From: Stutzerimonas stutzeri
GTDB taxonomy: Bacteria; Pseudomonadota; Gammaproteobacteria; Pseudomonadales; Pseudomonadaceae
Direction of reading: 5' to 3'
DNA: 64,000 nucleotides
Assembly (NCBI RefSeq): GCF_024448955.1
Contig: NZ_JAMOIH010000002.1
Location: 1 to 64,000 of the forward strand
Part shown: piece by piece, positions 54,388 to 63,837 of the stretch
Numbering within the stretch: position 1 is the stretch's first letter
Layout: the number at the start of each line of letters is the position of its first letter
The notes under the pieces: generated by a model
What the model was told of the DNA's origin: nothing
What the model saw: the letters and a program-made list of their open reading frames with translations, nothing else
Database searches by the model: none
Program-made: the position numbers and the translations under genes

Positions 54388-55488
54388 ATGGAACGGGTCG
54401 ATTGCATCGTCATCGGGGCGGGCGTTGTGGGGCTTGCTGTGGCACGGGTACTGGCGCGAACCGGGCGCGAGGTGCTGATTGTGGAAGCCGAGGCGGCCAT
54501 CGGCACGGGCACCAGTTCGCGCAATAGCGAAGTCATTCATGCCGGCATCTACTATCCGCAAGGCTCGCTGAAGGCTCGCCTGTGCGTGGCGGGGCGGGAT
54601 GCGCTCTACGCGTTTTGCGACAGCCACGGCGTACCTTATCGGCGCTGCGGCAAGCTGATCGTGGCGACCGACGAGTCGCAACTGGCCGGACTTCAAGCGC
54701 TACAAGCGCACGGCGTAGCCAACGGCGTCGATGATCTTCGGCGGCTCGATGGCGGCGAGGTGCGCGCGCTGGAACCGCAGCTCAACGCCGTCGCGGGACT
54801 CTTGTCACCGAGCACCGGGATCGTCGACAGCCATGCGCTGATGCTGGCGCTGCTGGGTGATGCCGAGCGCGCGGGCGCGCTGCTGGCGCTGCGTGCGCCG
54901 GTAAAAACGATCGAAATTCTGGACGATGGGTTGCGTGTCGATATCGGCGGCGATGAGCCGATGACGCTGCTTGCTACGACAGTGATCAATTGCGCCGGAC
55001 ATGCGGCGCCGGTGATCGCCGCCCTGACTAGCGGCCTGCCTGCCGATGCGGTGCCAACGCGCTATTTCGCCAAAGGCAGTTATTTCAGCCTGGCGACGGC
55101 GACGCCCTTCAGGCATCTGGTTTATCCGCTACCCGAACCTGATGGGCTGGGTGTGCACCTGACGCTGGATCTCGGTGGCCAGGCCCGCTTCGGCCCGGAT
55201 GTGCAGTGGGTCGAGTCGCTCGATTACGATGTGGATGCCCGTCGCGCCGACAGCTTTTACGCCGCCATCCGTCGCTATTGGCCTGAGCTGCCGGATGGCG
55301 CGCTGCAACCGGCTTACACCGGTATCCGACCGAAAATCAGCGGCCCGGGCGAGCCGGCGGCGGATTTCCGAATCGACGGCCCGACGCAGCATGGCATCGC
55401 CGGGTTGGTGAATCTGTTCGGCATCGAGTCGCCAGGGCTGACCGCAGCCTTGGCGATTGCCGACGAGGTGCGTCAGCGCCTCGGGTGA
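54388..55488 (+). CDS. FAD-dependent oxidoreductase, L-2-hydroxyglutarate oxidase (LhgO)-like
   Basis: A 366-residue flavoprotein of the DAO family. FAD motif [29 protein letters not shown] at 6-34, then [42 protein letters not shown], and the C-terminal [17 protein letters not shown]. The pattern is that of LhgO, which oxidises L-2-hydroxyglutarate, although glycerol-3-phosphate-like or other 2-hydroxyacid substrates are possible. Its stop codon is directly followed by the last base of the convergent permease gene, so no terminator separates them. Confidence 0.88.
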   Translation: MERVDCIVIGAGVVGLAVARVLARTGREVLIVEAEAAIGTGTSSRNSEVIHAGIYYPQGSLKARLCVAGRDALYAFCDSHGVPYRRCGKLIVATDESQLAGLQALQAHGVANGVDDLRRLDGGEVRALEPQLNAVAGLLSPSTGIVDSHALMLALLGDAERAGALLALRAPVKTIEILDDGLRVDIGGDEPMTLLATTVINCAGHAAPVIAALTSGLPADAVPTRYFAKGSYFSLATATPFRHLVYPLPEPDGLGVHLTLDLGGQARFGPDVQWVESLDYDVDARRADSFYAAIRRYWPELPDGALQPAYTGIRPKISGPGEPAADFRIDGPTQHGIAGLVNLFGIESPGLTAALAIADEVRQRLG

Positions 55489-56877
55489 TCAGGCCTGTTC
55501 GTGCGTATTCTCTGGCGACTCGGGCAAAAACCAGTTCATCAGCAGTGCACAGATACCGCCAGTGGCGACGCCCGATTCCAGTACGTTGCGCAGCGCCACC
55601 GGCAGGTTCGCCAGGAATTCCGGCACCTGGGAAAAGCCCAGGCCGAGCGCCAGCGACACCGAGATGATCAGCAGCGCGCGACGATCCAGCTGAATACCGG
55701 CAAGGATGTTGATGCCCGCCGCCGCCACCGCACCGAACATCACCAGCGCGGCCCCGCCCAGCACGGGCTCGGGTACCGCCTGCAGCACGCCGGCGACTGC
55801 CGGGAACAGGCCGAGCACCACCAGCATCACGGCGATCCACATACCGATGTAACGGCTGGCGATGCCGGTGAGCTGGATGATGCCGTTGTTCTGCGCGAAC
55901 ACCGAGCTGGGGAAGGTATTGAAGATGCCCGCCAGCAGTGAGTTGGCGCCATTAACCAGCACGCCGCCCTTGATGCGCTGCATCCACAGCGGGCCTTCGA
56001 CCGGCTGACGCGAAAGTTTGCTGGTGGCGGTGATGTCACCGATGGCTTCCAGCGAGGTGACCAGATAAATCACCACCATCGGAATGAACAGGCTCCAGGA
56101 GAATCCCAGGCCGAAGTGCAACGGCATCGGTACTTCGAACAGCTCGGCTTCGCGCATGCCGGTAAAGTCCAGACGCCCGAGATAAGCGGCCAGCGCATAG
56201 CCAATGGCCAGCGCGATGATGATCGCGCAGCTGCGCAGCCACACCACTGGTAACCGGTTGAGCACGACGATGGCCGCCAGCACCACACCGGACAGTAGCA
56301 AGTTCTCGCGGCTACCGAAGGTGCCGTCGCCCATGGCCGCGTAACCGCCGCCCATGCTGATCAGACCGACCTTGATCAGCGTCAGGCCGATCATCAGCAC
56401 CACGATGCCGGTCACCAATGGTGTGATCAGACGTTTGATGAACGGCAGGATGCGCGACACGCCCATCTCGATGAAGGAGCCGGCGATGACCACGCCGAAG
56501 ATCGCCGCCATCACGCCTTCCACCGGCGTGCCCTGGCTAACCATCAATACGCCGCCGGCGATCAGCGGGCCGACGAAGTTGAAGCTGGTGCCCTGCACGA
56601 TCAGCAGCCCGGCACCCAGTGGTCCGAAGCGCTTGCATTGCACGAAGGTGGCGATGCCAGAAATCACCAGTGACATCGAGACGATGATGTTGGTGTCGCG
56701 TGGCGACACGCCGATGGCCTGGCAGATCAGCAGGCCGGGGGTAACGATCGGCACGATGATCGCCAGCAAATGCTGAAGGGCGGCGAAGAAGGCAATCCAG
56801 GGACGTGGACGGTCATCGAGCCCGTAGACCAGTTCGTCCGGCGTTTCGGGGGCGGTTTTATTATCGGGAGCGCTCAT
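55489..56877 (-). CDS. Xanthine permease, NCS2 family (XanP-like)
   Basis: A 462-residue inner-membrane proton symporter with 14 helices of the UraA fold. It follows E. coli XanP closely in motif order: QHLLAIIVPIVTPGLLI, VQGTSFNFVGPLI, SMGGGYAAMGDGTFG, TSLEAIGDITATSKLSRQPVEGP, FNTFPSSVFAQNNGIIQLTGIASRY. Xanthine (perhaps with uric acid) is the likely substrate. Convergent with the LhgO-like gene with no gap. Confidence 0.92.
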   Translation of the reverse strand: MSAPDNKTAPETPDELVYGLDDRPRPWIAFFAALQHLLAIIVPIVTPGLLICQAIGVSPRDTNIIVSMSLVISGIATFVQCKRFGPLGAGLLIVQGTSFNFVGPLIAGGVLMVSQGTPVEGVMAAIFGVVIAGSFIEMGVSRILPFIKRLITPLVTGIVVLMIGLTLIKVGLISMGGGYAAMGDGTFGSRENLLLSGVVLAAIVVLNRLPVVWLRSCAIIIALAIGYALAAYLGRLDFTGMREAELFEVPMPLHFGLGFSWSLFIPMVVIYLVTSLEAIGDITATSKLSRQPVEGPLWMQRIKGGVLVNGANSLLAGIFNTFPSSVFAQNNGIIQLTGIASRYIGMWIAVMLVVLGLFPAVAGVLQAVPEPVLGGAALVMFGAVAAAGINILAGIQLDRRALLIISVSLALGLGFSQVPEFLANLPVALRNVLESGVATGGICALLMNWFLPESPENTHEQA

Positions 56878-57036
56878 GGCCGTCTTCCAGGCGAAAAGAG
56901 CGCGATTCTACTGACCGGGCTGCCGTACGGACAGTGCGGCGTTCGGGGCCTTGAAGGCTTGTCGCGGTTATTTTCCGCAACCTGTTGCACCGATACGACT
57001 CCTACAATTACCGAAACCCAATCGAGGAGTGCCCGA

Positions 57037-57396
57037 ATGAAAATCGTCGTCGCAATGACCCTGCTGTCGCTCGTCACCGGCCTGGCCCACGCTCAGGAAA
57101 GCTGTGCCAGCAAGGAAGCGGACATCCGCCGCCAGTTGGAGCATGCCCGTGAACAGGGCAACGCCGGGCGTATCGAGGGTCTGGAAACCGCGCTGAGCAA
57201 GGTCCGGGCGCACTGTACCGAAGAGGGATTGCAGGCCGAGCGGCAAGAAGAGATCGACGAGGCGCGGGAGGAGATCAGCGAGCGTGAAGCCGATCTGCAA
57301 GAGGCATTGCGTGATGGCGATCCGGAGAAGATCGAAACGCGCGAGCGCAAACTGGCCGAAGCCAGGGAAGAGTTGCGAGAGATATTGGAAGACTAG
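57037..57396 (+). CDS. Periplasmic DUF1090 (YqjC-like) protein
   Basis: A 119-residue precursor with a signal peptide (MKIVVAMTLLSLVTGLAHAQ) and a highly charged helical DUF1090 domain: SCASKEADIRRQLEHAREQG, CTEEGLQAERQEEIDEAREE, then regular E/R heptads to the end (coiled coil). Cysteines at about 22 and 59 may form the family's disulfide. Function unknown. GAGGAG lies 7 bases before ATG. A long hairpin starts at its stop codon. Confidence 0.9.
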   Translation: MKIVVAMTLLSLVTGLAHAQESCASKEADIRRQLEHAREQGNAGRIEGLETALSKVRAHCTEEGLQAERQEEIDEAREEISEREADLQEALRDGDPEKIETRERKLAEAREELREILED

Positions 57397-57445
57397 GGTC
57401 TGTTCCCGTTTCGTACGCGGCTGCGACGAAACGGCAACAGACCCT
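57395..57445 (+). repeat. Long hairpin starting in the DUF1090 stop codon
   Basis: Arms of 20 bases (AGGGTCTGTTCCCGTTTCGT, 57395-57414; inverse at 57426-57445) pair at 19 positions with one C-C mismatch and an 11-base loop. There is no T-run. The length suggests a mobile palindromic repeat rather than a plain terminator. Confidence 0.75.
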
Positions 57446-57485
57446 AAGGCTTGGCGTAACAGCGACAACGCCGAACTCTGCATAA

Positions 57486-57518
57486 AACAATGCCCGCCTG
57501 GATGAGGCGGGCATTGTT
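57486..57518. terminator. Bidirectional terminator between DUF1090 and NCS2 permease genes
   Basis: A perfect 13-base stem (AACAATGCCCGCC / GGCGGGCATTGTT) with a 7-base loop. On the minus strand it ends ATTGTTTTATG. It serves the permease gene and probably the DUF1090 gene. Confidence 0.8.
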
Positions 57519-57542
57519 CAATCGGGCTTTCGCGCGGCGGCC

Positions 57543-59084
57543 TTATCCGCTGGTCGGAACCGCCTCCGTCATCTTGGCTTGCGGTGGCTGCTGTGTGGGT
57601 GCGCCGTGGTCTTCGGCGCCGATCACTGGCACCTCGTTGCCGTCCACGTCAAACAGCTTGCCATCGCGGAAATGGTCGCCATCGTGCAGTGCGGCAATGT
57701 CCTGGTAGCGCAGGGTGCGTTCGTTGCCGGCGGCGAATACCGACTGCTGGTCCGAGTTGCCGGCGGTCAGGTGGTTGAACAGCAGGTTCAACAGGATCGC
57801 CATGATTGCCGCCGAGCTGATGCCCGAGTGGAAGATGGTCTCGAACCAGGCGGGGAAGTGATGGTAGAAGCTCGGCGCGGCGATCGGGATCATGCCGAAG
57901 CCGATCGAGGTGGCGACGATGATCAGGTTCATGTTGTTGCGGTATTCGACCTGCGCCAGGGTACGGATACCGGCAGCGGCTACGGTGCCGAACAGCACGA
58001 TGCCGGCGCCGCCGAGCACTGCGGTGGGCACTGCGGCGACCAGGCGACCCATCACCGGCAGCAGGCCGAGCGTCACCAGAATCAGGCCGGCGCTAGCTAC
58101 CACGTAACGGCTCTTGATACCGGTGACCGCCACCAGCCCCACGTTCTGAGCGAAAGCGCTCTGGGTAAACGAGCCGAAGATCGGTGCCAGGCTGCTGGAG
58201 ATCATGTCGGCACGCAGGCCGTCGCCCAGGCGCTTGGAGTCGACCTTGGTGTCGATGATTTCACCGACAGCGAGGATATCGGCGGAGGTTTCCACCAGCG
58301 TGACGATGACCACGATCAGCATCGACAGGATCGCCGCAAACTGGAACACCGGTGCCCCGAAATGCAGCGGTGACGGCAGGGCGACGACCGGACCGTCCAG
58401 TACGCTGGAGAAATCGGCCATGCCGAAGAACACCGCGGCCACGGTACCGACCACCATCGCCAGAAGGATGGACAAGCGGGAGATGGTGGCGCTGCCGAGC
58501 TTGCTCAGCAGCAACACGCAAGCGAGGGTGAAGCCTGCCAGGCCGATGTTGGCCATGCTGCCGAAGTCCGGTGCCTGGCTGTTGCCACCCATCGCCCAGC
58601 GTGCCGCGACTGGCATCAGGGTCAGGCCGATCGTCGTGATGACGATGCCGGTCACCAAGGGAGGGAAGAACTTGGTGATGCGCGAGAACACCGGCGTGAT
58701 CAGCAAGCCGATCAGCGAGGCGGCAATCACCGCGCCGAACACCACCGGAAGCCCTCCGGCCCCATCGCTGCCGATGATGGCGATCATCGTTGCCACGCCT
58801 GCGAAGGATACGCCCTGTACCAGAGGCAGCTGGCAGCCAAAGAACGGCAGGCCGAGCGTTTGCAGCAAAGTGGCCGCACCGCCAGCGAACAGCGAAGCGG
58901 CGATTAGCAGACCGATTTCGGCCGGCGACAAACCGGCTGCCTGACCGACGATCAGCGGCACCGCAACGATGCCTCCGTACATGGTCAGTACGTGTTGCAG
59001 GCCATAGGCCAGGTTGGCACCGACGCCGAGGTTCTCGTCCTCTGGACGCTTCTCCGACGGGGTGCTGACGGATGAGACTGTCAT
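57543..59084 (-). CDS. Purine (uric acid/xanthine) permease, NCS2 family
   Basis: A 513-residue inner-membrane symporter of the UraA fold. The ETSADILAVGEIIDTKVDSKRLGDGLRADM block and FGSFTQSAFAQNVGLVAVTGIKSRYV place it with the uric acid/xanthine group (UacT/PbuX-like), distinct from the XanP-like paralogue 600 bases away. A hydrophilic C-terminal tail of about 60 residues (GNERTLRYQDIAALHDGDHF...) is unusual for the family. AGGGAT lies before the ATG. A TGTA-N-ACA-type inverted repeat lies upstream. Confidence 0.92.
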   Translation of the reverse strand: MTVSSVSTPSEKRPEDENLGVGANLAYGLQHVLTMYGGIVAVPLIVGQAAGLSPAEIGLLIAASLFAGGAATLLQTLGLPFFGCQLPLVQGVSFAGVATMIAIIGSDGAGGLPVVFGAVIAASLIGLLITPVFSRITKFFPPLVTGIVITTIGLTLMPVAARWAMGGNSQAPDFGSMANIGLAGFTLACVLLLSKLGSATISRLSILLAMVVGTVAAVFFGMADFSSVLDGPVVALPSPLHFGAPVFQFAAILSMLIVVIVTLVETSADILAVGEIIDTKVDSKRLGDGLRADMISSSLAPIFGSFTQSAFAQNVGLVAVTGIKSRYVVASAGLILVTLGLLPVMGRLVAAVPTAVLGGAGIVLFGTVAAAGIRTLAQVEYRNNMNLIIVATSIGFGMIPIAAPSFYHHFPAWFETIFHSGISSAAIMAILLNLLFNHLTAGNSDQQSVFAAGNERTLRYQDIAALHDGDHFRDGKLFDVDGNEVPVIGAEDHGAPTQQPPQAKMTEAVPTSG

Positions 59085-59417
59085 GGTGATCCCTTTCTGG
59101 CTGTTGTTCTTGTGCTCCTAATGTAGACAATTCGTTACCAGGATGACCAGGCTTTTGTATACATTTCTGCTTTCGCCAGTTTGTCATCAATGTGCGTCGA
59201 TCAACGGTAATTGGGTCGTTTAAATACGACATTAACGATCCTAGCGAAGAGAGCAAGGAATACGAAACGACGAGTGGCAGCCGCAGATGCCCCTGTTTGG
59301 CAGCTGAGCGGAGGATATTGGCAGAGAGCGACGAAGGGGATTTTCCAGCCTTGCGCTGGCTTCGCAAATGACGAGCCCGGCACAAGGCCGGGCTCGATGA
59401 CGGTAACGGCGTAGCGG
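59085..59417. other. Promoter region of the purine permease
   Basis: Some 333 bases without a gene. It holds an inverted pair TGTAGACAA (59122-59130) / TTGTATACA (59155-59163), like a GntR-type operator, and at 59372-59396 the hairpin after ilvD. A role in purine control is inferred only from position. Confidence 0.45.
59372..59396 (-). terminator. Hairpin after ilvD
   Basis: Stem CGAGCCCGGC / GCCGGGCTCG, 5-base loop, 22 bases past the ilvD stop on the minus strand, followed by TCATTTG (weak T-run). Confidence 0.7.
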
Positions 59418-61256
59418 TTAGTCTTCCAGCATCGCCTTGTTGCGCACCGCGCCCTTGTCGGCGCTGGTGGCGAGCAGGGCGTAGGCCTTGAGCGCCGTAG
59501 TCACCTTGCGTGCACGCGGTGCGGCGGGCTTCCAGCCTTTCTTGTCCTGCTCGATGCGGCGGTGGGACAGTTCTTCATCGCTGACCTGCAGATTGATGCT
59601 GCGGTTGGGGATGTCGATCAGCACCTTGTCGCCATCGCGTACCAGGCCAATGGCGCCGCCTGCAGCGGCTTCCGGCGAAGCATGGCCGATGGACAGGCCC
59701 GAGGTGCCGCCGGAGAAACGGCCGTCGGTGAGCAGGGCGCAGTCCTTGCCCAGGCCCTTGGACTTCAGGTAGCTGGTCGGATAGAGCATTTCCTGCATGC
59801 CCGGACCGCCTTTCGGACCTTCGTAGCGAATGATGACGATGTCGCCGGCCTTCACTTCGTCATTGAGGATGCCCTTTACGGCGCTGTCCTGGCTTTCGAA
59901 GATCTTCGCCGTACCTTCGAATACGTGAATGGACTCATCCACGCCGGCGGTCTTCACCACGCAGCCGTCCAGGGCGATGTTGCCGTAAAGCACGGCCAGG
60001 CCGCCTTCCTGGGAATAGGCGTGCTCGACCGAGCGAATGCAGCCGTTTTCACGGTCGTCATCCAGGCTGTCCCAGCGGGTCGACTGGCTGAACGCCGTCT
60101 GCGTCGGGATGCCGGCCGGGCCTGCCTTGAAGAAGGTGTGCACGGCTTCGTCTTGGGTCTGGGTGATGTCCCACTGGGCGATGGCTTCTTCCATGCTGCG
60201 GCTGTGCACGGTGGGCACGTCGGTGTGCAGCAGGCCGCCACGGGCCAGCTCGCCGAGAATGGAGAAGATGCCACCGGCGCGGTGCACGTCTTCCATGTGG
60301 TACTTCTGGATGTTCGGCGCGACCTTGCACAGCTGCGGCACCTTGCGCGACAGGGCATCGATGGCGCGCAGGTCGAAGTCCACTTCGGCTTCCTGGGCCG
60401 CGGCCAACAGGTGCAGGATGGTGTTGGTCGAGCCGCCCATGGCGATGTCCAGGGTCATGGCGTTCTCGAACGCGCGACGGCTGGCGATGTTGCGTGGCAG
60501 GACCGACTCGTCGCCTTCACCGTAATAACGCTGGCACAGCTCGACGACGGTGCGGCCGGCACGCAGGAACAGCTGCTCGCGGTCGCTGTGGGTGGCCAGG
60601 GTCGAACCGTTGCCGGGTAGGGCCAGGCCCAGGGCTTCGGCCAGGCAGTTCATCGAGTTGGCGGTGAACATGCCGGAGCAGCTGCCGCAAGTTGGGCAGG
60701 CGCTGCGCTCGTATTCGGCGACTTTTTCGTCGGACGCGCTTTCATCAGCGGCGATGACCATGGCGTCGACCAAGTCGAGGCCGTGGCTGGCCAGTTTGGT
60801 CTTGCCGGCTTCCATCGGGCCACCGGAGACGAATACCACCGGGATGTTCAGGCGCAGCGCCGCCATCAGCATGCCGGGGGTGATCTTGTCGCAGTTGGAG
60901 ATGCAGACGATGGCGTCGGCGCAGTGCGCGTTGACCATGTACTCAACCGAGTCGGCGATGATCTCGCGCGAAGGCAGCGAATAGAGCATGCCGTCGTGGC
61001 CCATGGCGATGCCGTCGTCGACTGCGATGGTGTTGAATTCCTTGGCGACGCCGCCGTGCTTTTCGATCTCGCGGGCGACCAGTTGGCCCAGATCCTTCAG
61101 GTGCACGTGGCCGGGCACGAACTGGGTGAAGGAGTTGGCGATGGCGATGATCGGCTTCTTGAAGTCTTCATCCTTCATGCCAGTGGCGCGCCACAGCGCG
61201 CGGGCACCGGCCATGTTGCGGCCGTGCGTGGAGGTTTTCGAGCGGTAATCGGGCAT
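59418..61256 (-). CDS. ilvD: Dihydroxy-acid dehydratase
   Basis: Dehydrates 2,3-dihydroxy-isovalerate and -methylvalerate in isoleucine and valine synthesis. The 612 residues match the family. Iron-sulfur cysteines are visible in [11 protein letters not shown] and in [20 protein letters not shown]; the active-site region is [19 protein letters not shown]. The N-terminus [26 protein letters not shown] is the usual one. AGGA lies 6 bases before ATG. Confidence 0.97.
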   Translation of the reverse strand: MPDYRSKTSTHGRNMAGARALWRATGMKDEDFKKPIIAIANSFTQFVPGHVHLKDLGQLVAREIEKHGGVAKEFNTIAVDDGIAMGHDGMLYSLPSREIIADSVEYMVNAHCADAIVCISNCDKITPGMLMAALRLNIPVVFVSGGPMEAGKTKLASHGLDLVDAMVIAADESASDEKVAEYERSACPTCGSCSGMFTANSMNCLAEALGLALPGNGSTLATHSDREQLFLRAGRTVVELCQRYYGEGDESVLPRNIASRRAFENAMTLDIAMGGSTNTILHLLAAAQEAEVDFDLRAIDALSRKVPQLCKVAPNIQKYHMEDVHRAGGIFSILGELARGGLLHTDVPTVHSRSMEEAIAQWDITQTQDEAVHTFFKAGPAGIPTQTAFSQSTRWDSLDDDRENGCIRSVEHAYSQEGGLAVLYGNIALDGCVVKTAGVDESIHVFEGTAKIFESQDSAVKGILNDEVKAGDIVIIRYEGPKGGPGMQEMLYPTSYLKSKGLGKDCALLTDGRFSGGTSGLSIGHASPEAAAGGAIGLVRDGDKVLIDIPNRSINLQVSDEELSHRRIEQDKKGWKPAAPRARKVTTALKAYALLATSADKGAVRNKAMLED

Positions 61257-61732
61257 GACGGTTCCTGCGGCTAATCAGCGATTCGAATAGTGCTAATGGT
61301 GAGCGTCACCTGTGCCGCGTGCAACGGTAGGTGACCGTGCGTGCGGAGGGGCCGGATCGAGGCGGGGTATCGCTCGGACGGCCTGGGCTCATTGGCCCGC
61401 CGGGGGATGATGGCGAGGAATGAGCCGATTCTACGCGCGTTCCTGTCAGCGAGCCAAACGGCACGATTACCGGTCCTCATCCTATGTTGAGTTAAGCGCA
61501 TCAACACTGAATGTAATGATCAATTATTCAGCCGGGGCGAAGCGCAGCCGTTCGTCCGCTGCTAAGGCGTTTCCAGTGGCGCGGTGGTTTTCGCTGGCTA
61601 GGGTTGACTCGGCCGACTGGCGCCCGCGCTGATGGTAAGCCGGTAGATTCAGGAGGTGCAGTGCGTTCGACTCGCATGGGGTGAGTGGCGCGACGTCCAA
61701 ACACATGATCAGAACAACAAGAGGAAATACAC
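61257..61732. other. Intergenic region between ilvD and cutinase gene
   Basis: Some 476 bases without a supported gene. It contains an AT-richer stretch (about 61480-61530) that may hold the cutinase promoter, but no convincing -35/-10 pair is seen. Confidence 0.4.
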
Positions 61733-62581
61733 ATGCTGGACATTAAACTCAGCGGTATTGCCGCTGTGCTAGGCCTGGCGATCTGCGGGTCTGCGTTGGC
61801 TGCGCCATTGCCGGATACCCCCGGGGCACCATTTCCGGGTGTGTCGAATTTCGAGCGCTCCGGACCTTATGCCTCCACCAGTCGCAGCGAAGGCCCGAAC
61901 TGCCGAATCTATCGGCCTTCCACGCTGGGGCAAAATGGCGTGCGTCATCCGGTCGTGCTGTGGGGCAACGGGACCGGAACTGGGCCAACCGCGTATTCCG
62001 GCCTGTTGTCGCACTGGGCGAGCCATGGATTCGTAGTCGCTGCGGCGGAAACCTCCAACGCCGGGACCGGGCGGGACATGCTGGCGTGCCTCGACTATCT
62101 GGTACAGGAAAGCAACCGTACCTTCGGCGCCTACGTGGGCGTCCTCAATACAGGCCGGGTCGGCACGTCCGGTCATTCCCAGGGCGGCGGCGGTTCGATC
62201 ATGGCCGGGCAGGATGATCGCGTAAGTGTTACTGCGCCGATTCAGCCCTACACCATTGGCCTTGGCCATAACCCAGCCTCCCAGCGAAATCAGAAAGGGC
62301 CGATGTTCCTGATGTCAGGCGGAGGGGACAACATCGCGATCCCTTATCTCAACGCGCAGCCGGTCTATTCGCGAGCCAATGTGCCGGTGTTCTGGGGTGA
62401 GCGACGTTTCGTCAGCCACTTCGAGCCGGTCGGTGACGGTGGGGCCTATCGCGGACCGTCCACAGCGTGGTTCCGTTATCACCTGATGGAAGATCAGACG
62501 GCCCGCAGCACCTTCTATGGTCGCTTCTGCGGCTTGTGTACCAGCACCTTGTGGACCGAGCAGCGCAAGGATATCGAGTAA
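61733..62581 (+). CDS. Secreted cutinase / polyester hydrolase, P. mendocina type
   Basis: A 282-residue precursor of an alpha/beta hydrolase. The signal peptide ends at ALA (residue 23), and the mature protein begins APLPDTPGAPFPGVSNFERS, as in the cutinase (lipase) of Pseudomonas mendocina. Catalytic Ser149 lies in GHSQG (147-151), Asp199 in GGGDN, His229 in VSHFEP. In mature numbering these are 126, 176 and 206, the triad positions I recall for the P. mendocina enzyme. Cysteines at 57, 119, 266 and 269 may form disulfides. The family hydrolyses cutin, triglycerides and synthetic polyesters such as PET. An AGAGG site lies 9 bases before ATG. It stands alone and should be exported by Sec, then across the outer membrane. 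Confidence 0.93.
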   Translation: MLDIKLSGIAAVLGLAICGSALAAPLPDTPGAPFPGVSNFERSGPYASTSRSEGPNCRIYRPSTLGQNGVRHPVVLWGNGTGTGPTAYSGLLSHWASHGFVVAAAETSNAGTGRDMLACLDYLVQESNRTFGAYVGVLNTGRVGTSGHSQGGGGSIMAGQDDRVSVTAPIQPYTIGLGHNPASQRNQKGPMFLMSGGGDNIAIPYLNAQPVYSRANVPVFWGERRFVSHFEPVGDGGAYRGPSTAWFRYHLMEDQTARSTFYGRFCGLCTSTLWTEQRKDIE

Positions 62582-62590
62582 GCGTTGCGC

Positions 62591-62626
62591 CGAAACCCTC
62601 GCACACATTGCAGTGCGGGGGTTTCG
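62591..62626. terminator. Bidirectional hairpin between cutinase and rlmI genes
   Basis: A 14-base stem (CGAAACCCTCGCAC / GTGCGGGGGTTTCG) with one G-T pair and an 8-base loop, between two convergent genes. Confidence 0.75.
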
Positions 62627-62640
62627 TCTGCAGTGAGTCA

Positions 62641-63837
62641 TCAACTGTTGGGCAGGATCCGGCAGGTGATGCTCTTGATGTACCGCGTTTCCGGGATCGC
62701 CGGGTGCACCGGATGATCCGGGCCCTGGCTACCACGTTCGAGCAGCTGGATGTTGCGATCCAGATGGCGTGCGCTGCCGAGCAGGATGTTCTGCAGGTTG
62801 TCTTCCTCAAGATGCATCGAGCAGCTGGCACTGACCAGAATGCCGTCCTTGTTGAGCAGGCGCATCGCGGTTTCGTTAAGGCGGCGATAGGCGGCCTCGC
62901 CGTTCTTCAGGTCCTTCTTGCGCTTGATGAACGCGGGCGGGTCGGTGATGACCACGTCGAAGCGCTCTTCGGCGTTCTTCAATTCCTTCATTGCCTCGAA
63001 AGCATCGCCCTCGACGCAGGTCATCTTCTCGGCGACGCCATTGAGCGCGGCATTGCGCTCAACGCCATCCAGCGCAAAGGCCGAGGCGTCGACGCAGAAC
63101 ACCTCGCTGGCGCCGAAGGCGGCGGCCTGCACGCCCCAGCCGCCGATATAGCTGAACAGATCGAGCACGCGCTTACCCTTGACGTAGGGCGCCAGGCGCG
63201 CGCGATTCATGCGGTGATCGTAGAACCAGCCGGTCTTCTGACCTTGCAGCACCGGCGCTTCGAATTTCACGCCGTTCTCTTCCAGGGCGACCCACTCGGG
63301 CACCACACCGAAGGCGGTATCGACGTAACGCTCCAGACCCTCGGCATCGCGGGCGCTGGAATCGTTCTTCCACAGCACGCCACGCGGTTTGAGCACCTGG
63401 ACAAGCGCTTCAAGCACGGCGTCTTTGTTGCGCTCCATGGTGGCCGAAGCCAACTGCACCACCAGATGATCGTGGAAGCGATCCACCACCAAACCCGGCA
63501 GCAGGTCGGAATCACCATAGATCAGGCGGTAGCAGGGCTGATCGAACAGGCGCTCACGCAGCGACAGCGCGACCTGGATGCGATGCACCAGCAAGGATTT
63601 GTCCAGGCTGTGCTTGAGATCGCGCGACAGCAGGCGCGCGCAGATCAGGTTGTTCGGCGACACGCCGACGATGCCCAGCGGCTTGCCACCAGCGGCTTCG
63701 AGAATTGCCTGATCGCCTGCGGCAAAGCCGCTCAGCGGCGTGGCAGCGGTATCAACCTCGTTGCTGTAGACCCACAGATGACCGGCGCGCAGGCGGCGAT
63801 CGGCGTTGGCTTTGAGGCGCAGGCTGGGCAGGGTCAT
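62641..63837 (-). CDS. rlmI: 23S rRNA m5C1962 methyltransferase RlmI-like
   Basis: A 398-residue cytoplasmic methyltransferase. An N-terminal PUA domain (about 1-75, RLKANADRRLRAGHLWVYSNEV), a middle domain, then a class I SAM fold with motif I LDLFSYIGGWGVQAA, motif II VFCVDASAFAL, motif IV ITDPPAFIK and motif VI VSASCSMHLEE, whose cysteine is the catalytic nucleophile of m5C enzymes. E. coli RlmI has 396 residues. GGAG lies 11 bases before ATG. Confidence 0.94.
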   Translation of the reverse strand: MTLPSLRLKANADRRLRAGHLWVYSNEVDTAATPLSGFAAGDQAILEAAGGKPLGIVGVSPNNLICARLLSRDLKHSLDKSLLVHRIQVALSLRERLFDQPCYRLIYGDSDLLPGLVVDRFHDHLVVQLASATMERNKDAVLEALVQVLKPRGVLWKNDSSARDAEGLERYVDTAFGVVPEWVALEENGVKFEAPVLQGQKTGWFYDHRMNRARLAPYVKGKRVLDLFSYIGGWGVQAAAFGASEVFCVDASAFALDGVERNAALNGVAEKMTCVEGDAFEAMKELKNAEERFDVVITDPPAFIKRKKDLKNGEAAYRRLNETAMRLLNKDGILVSASCSMHLEEDNLQNILLGSARHLDRNIQLLERGSQGPDHPVHPAIPETRYIKSITCRILPNS

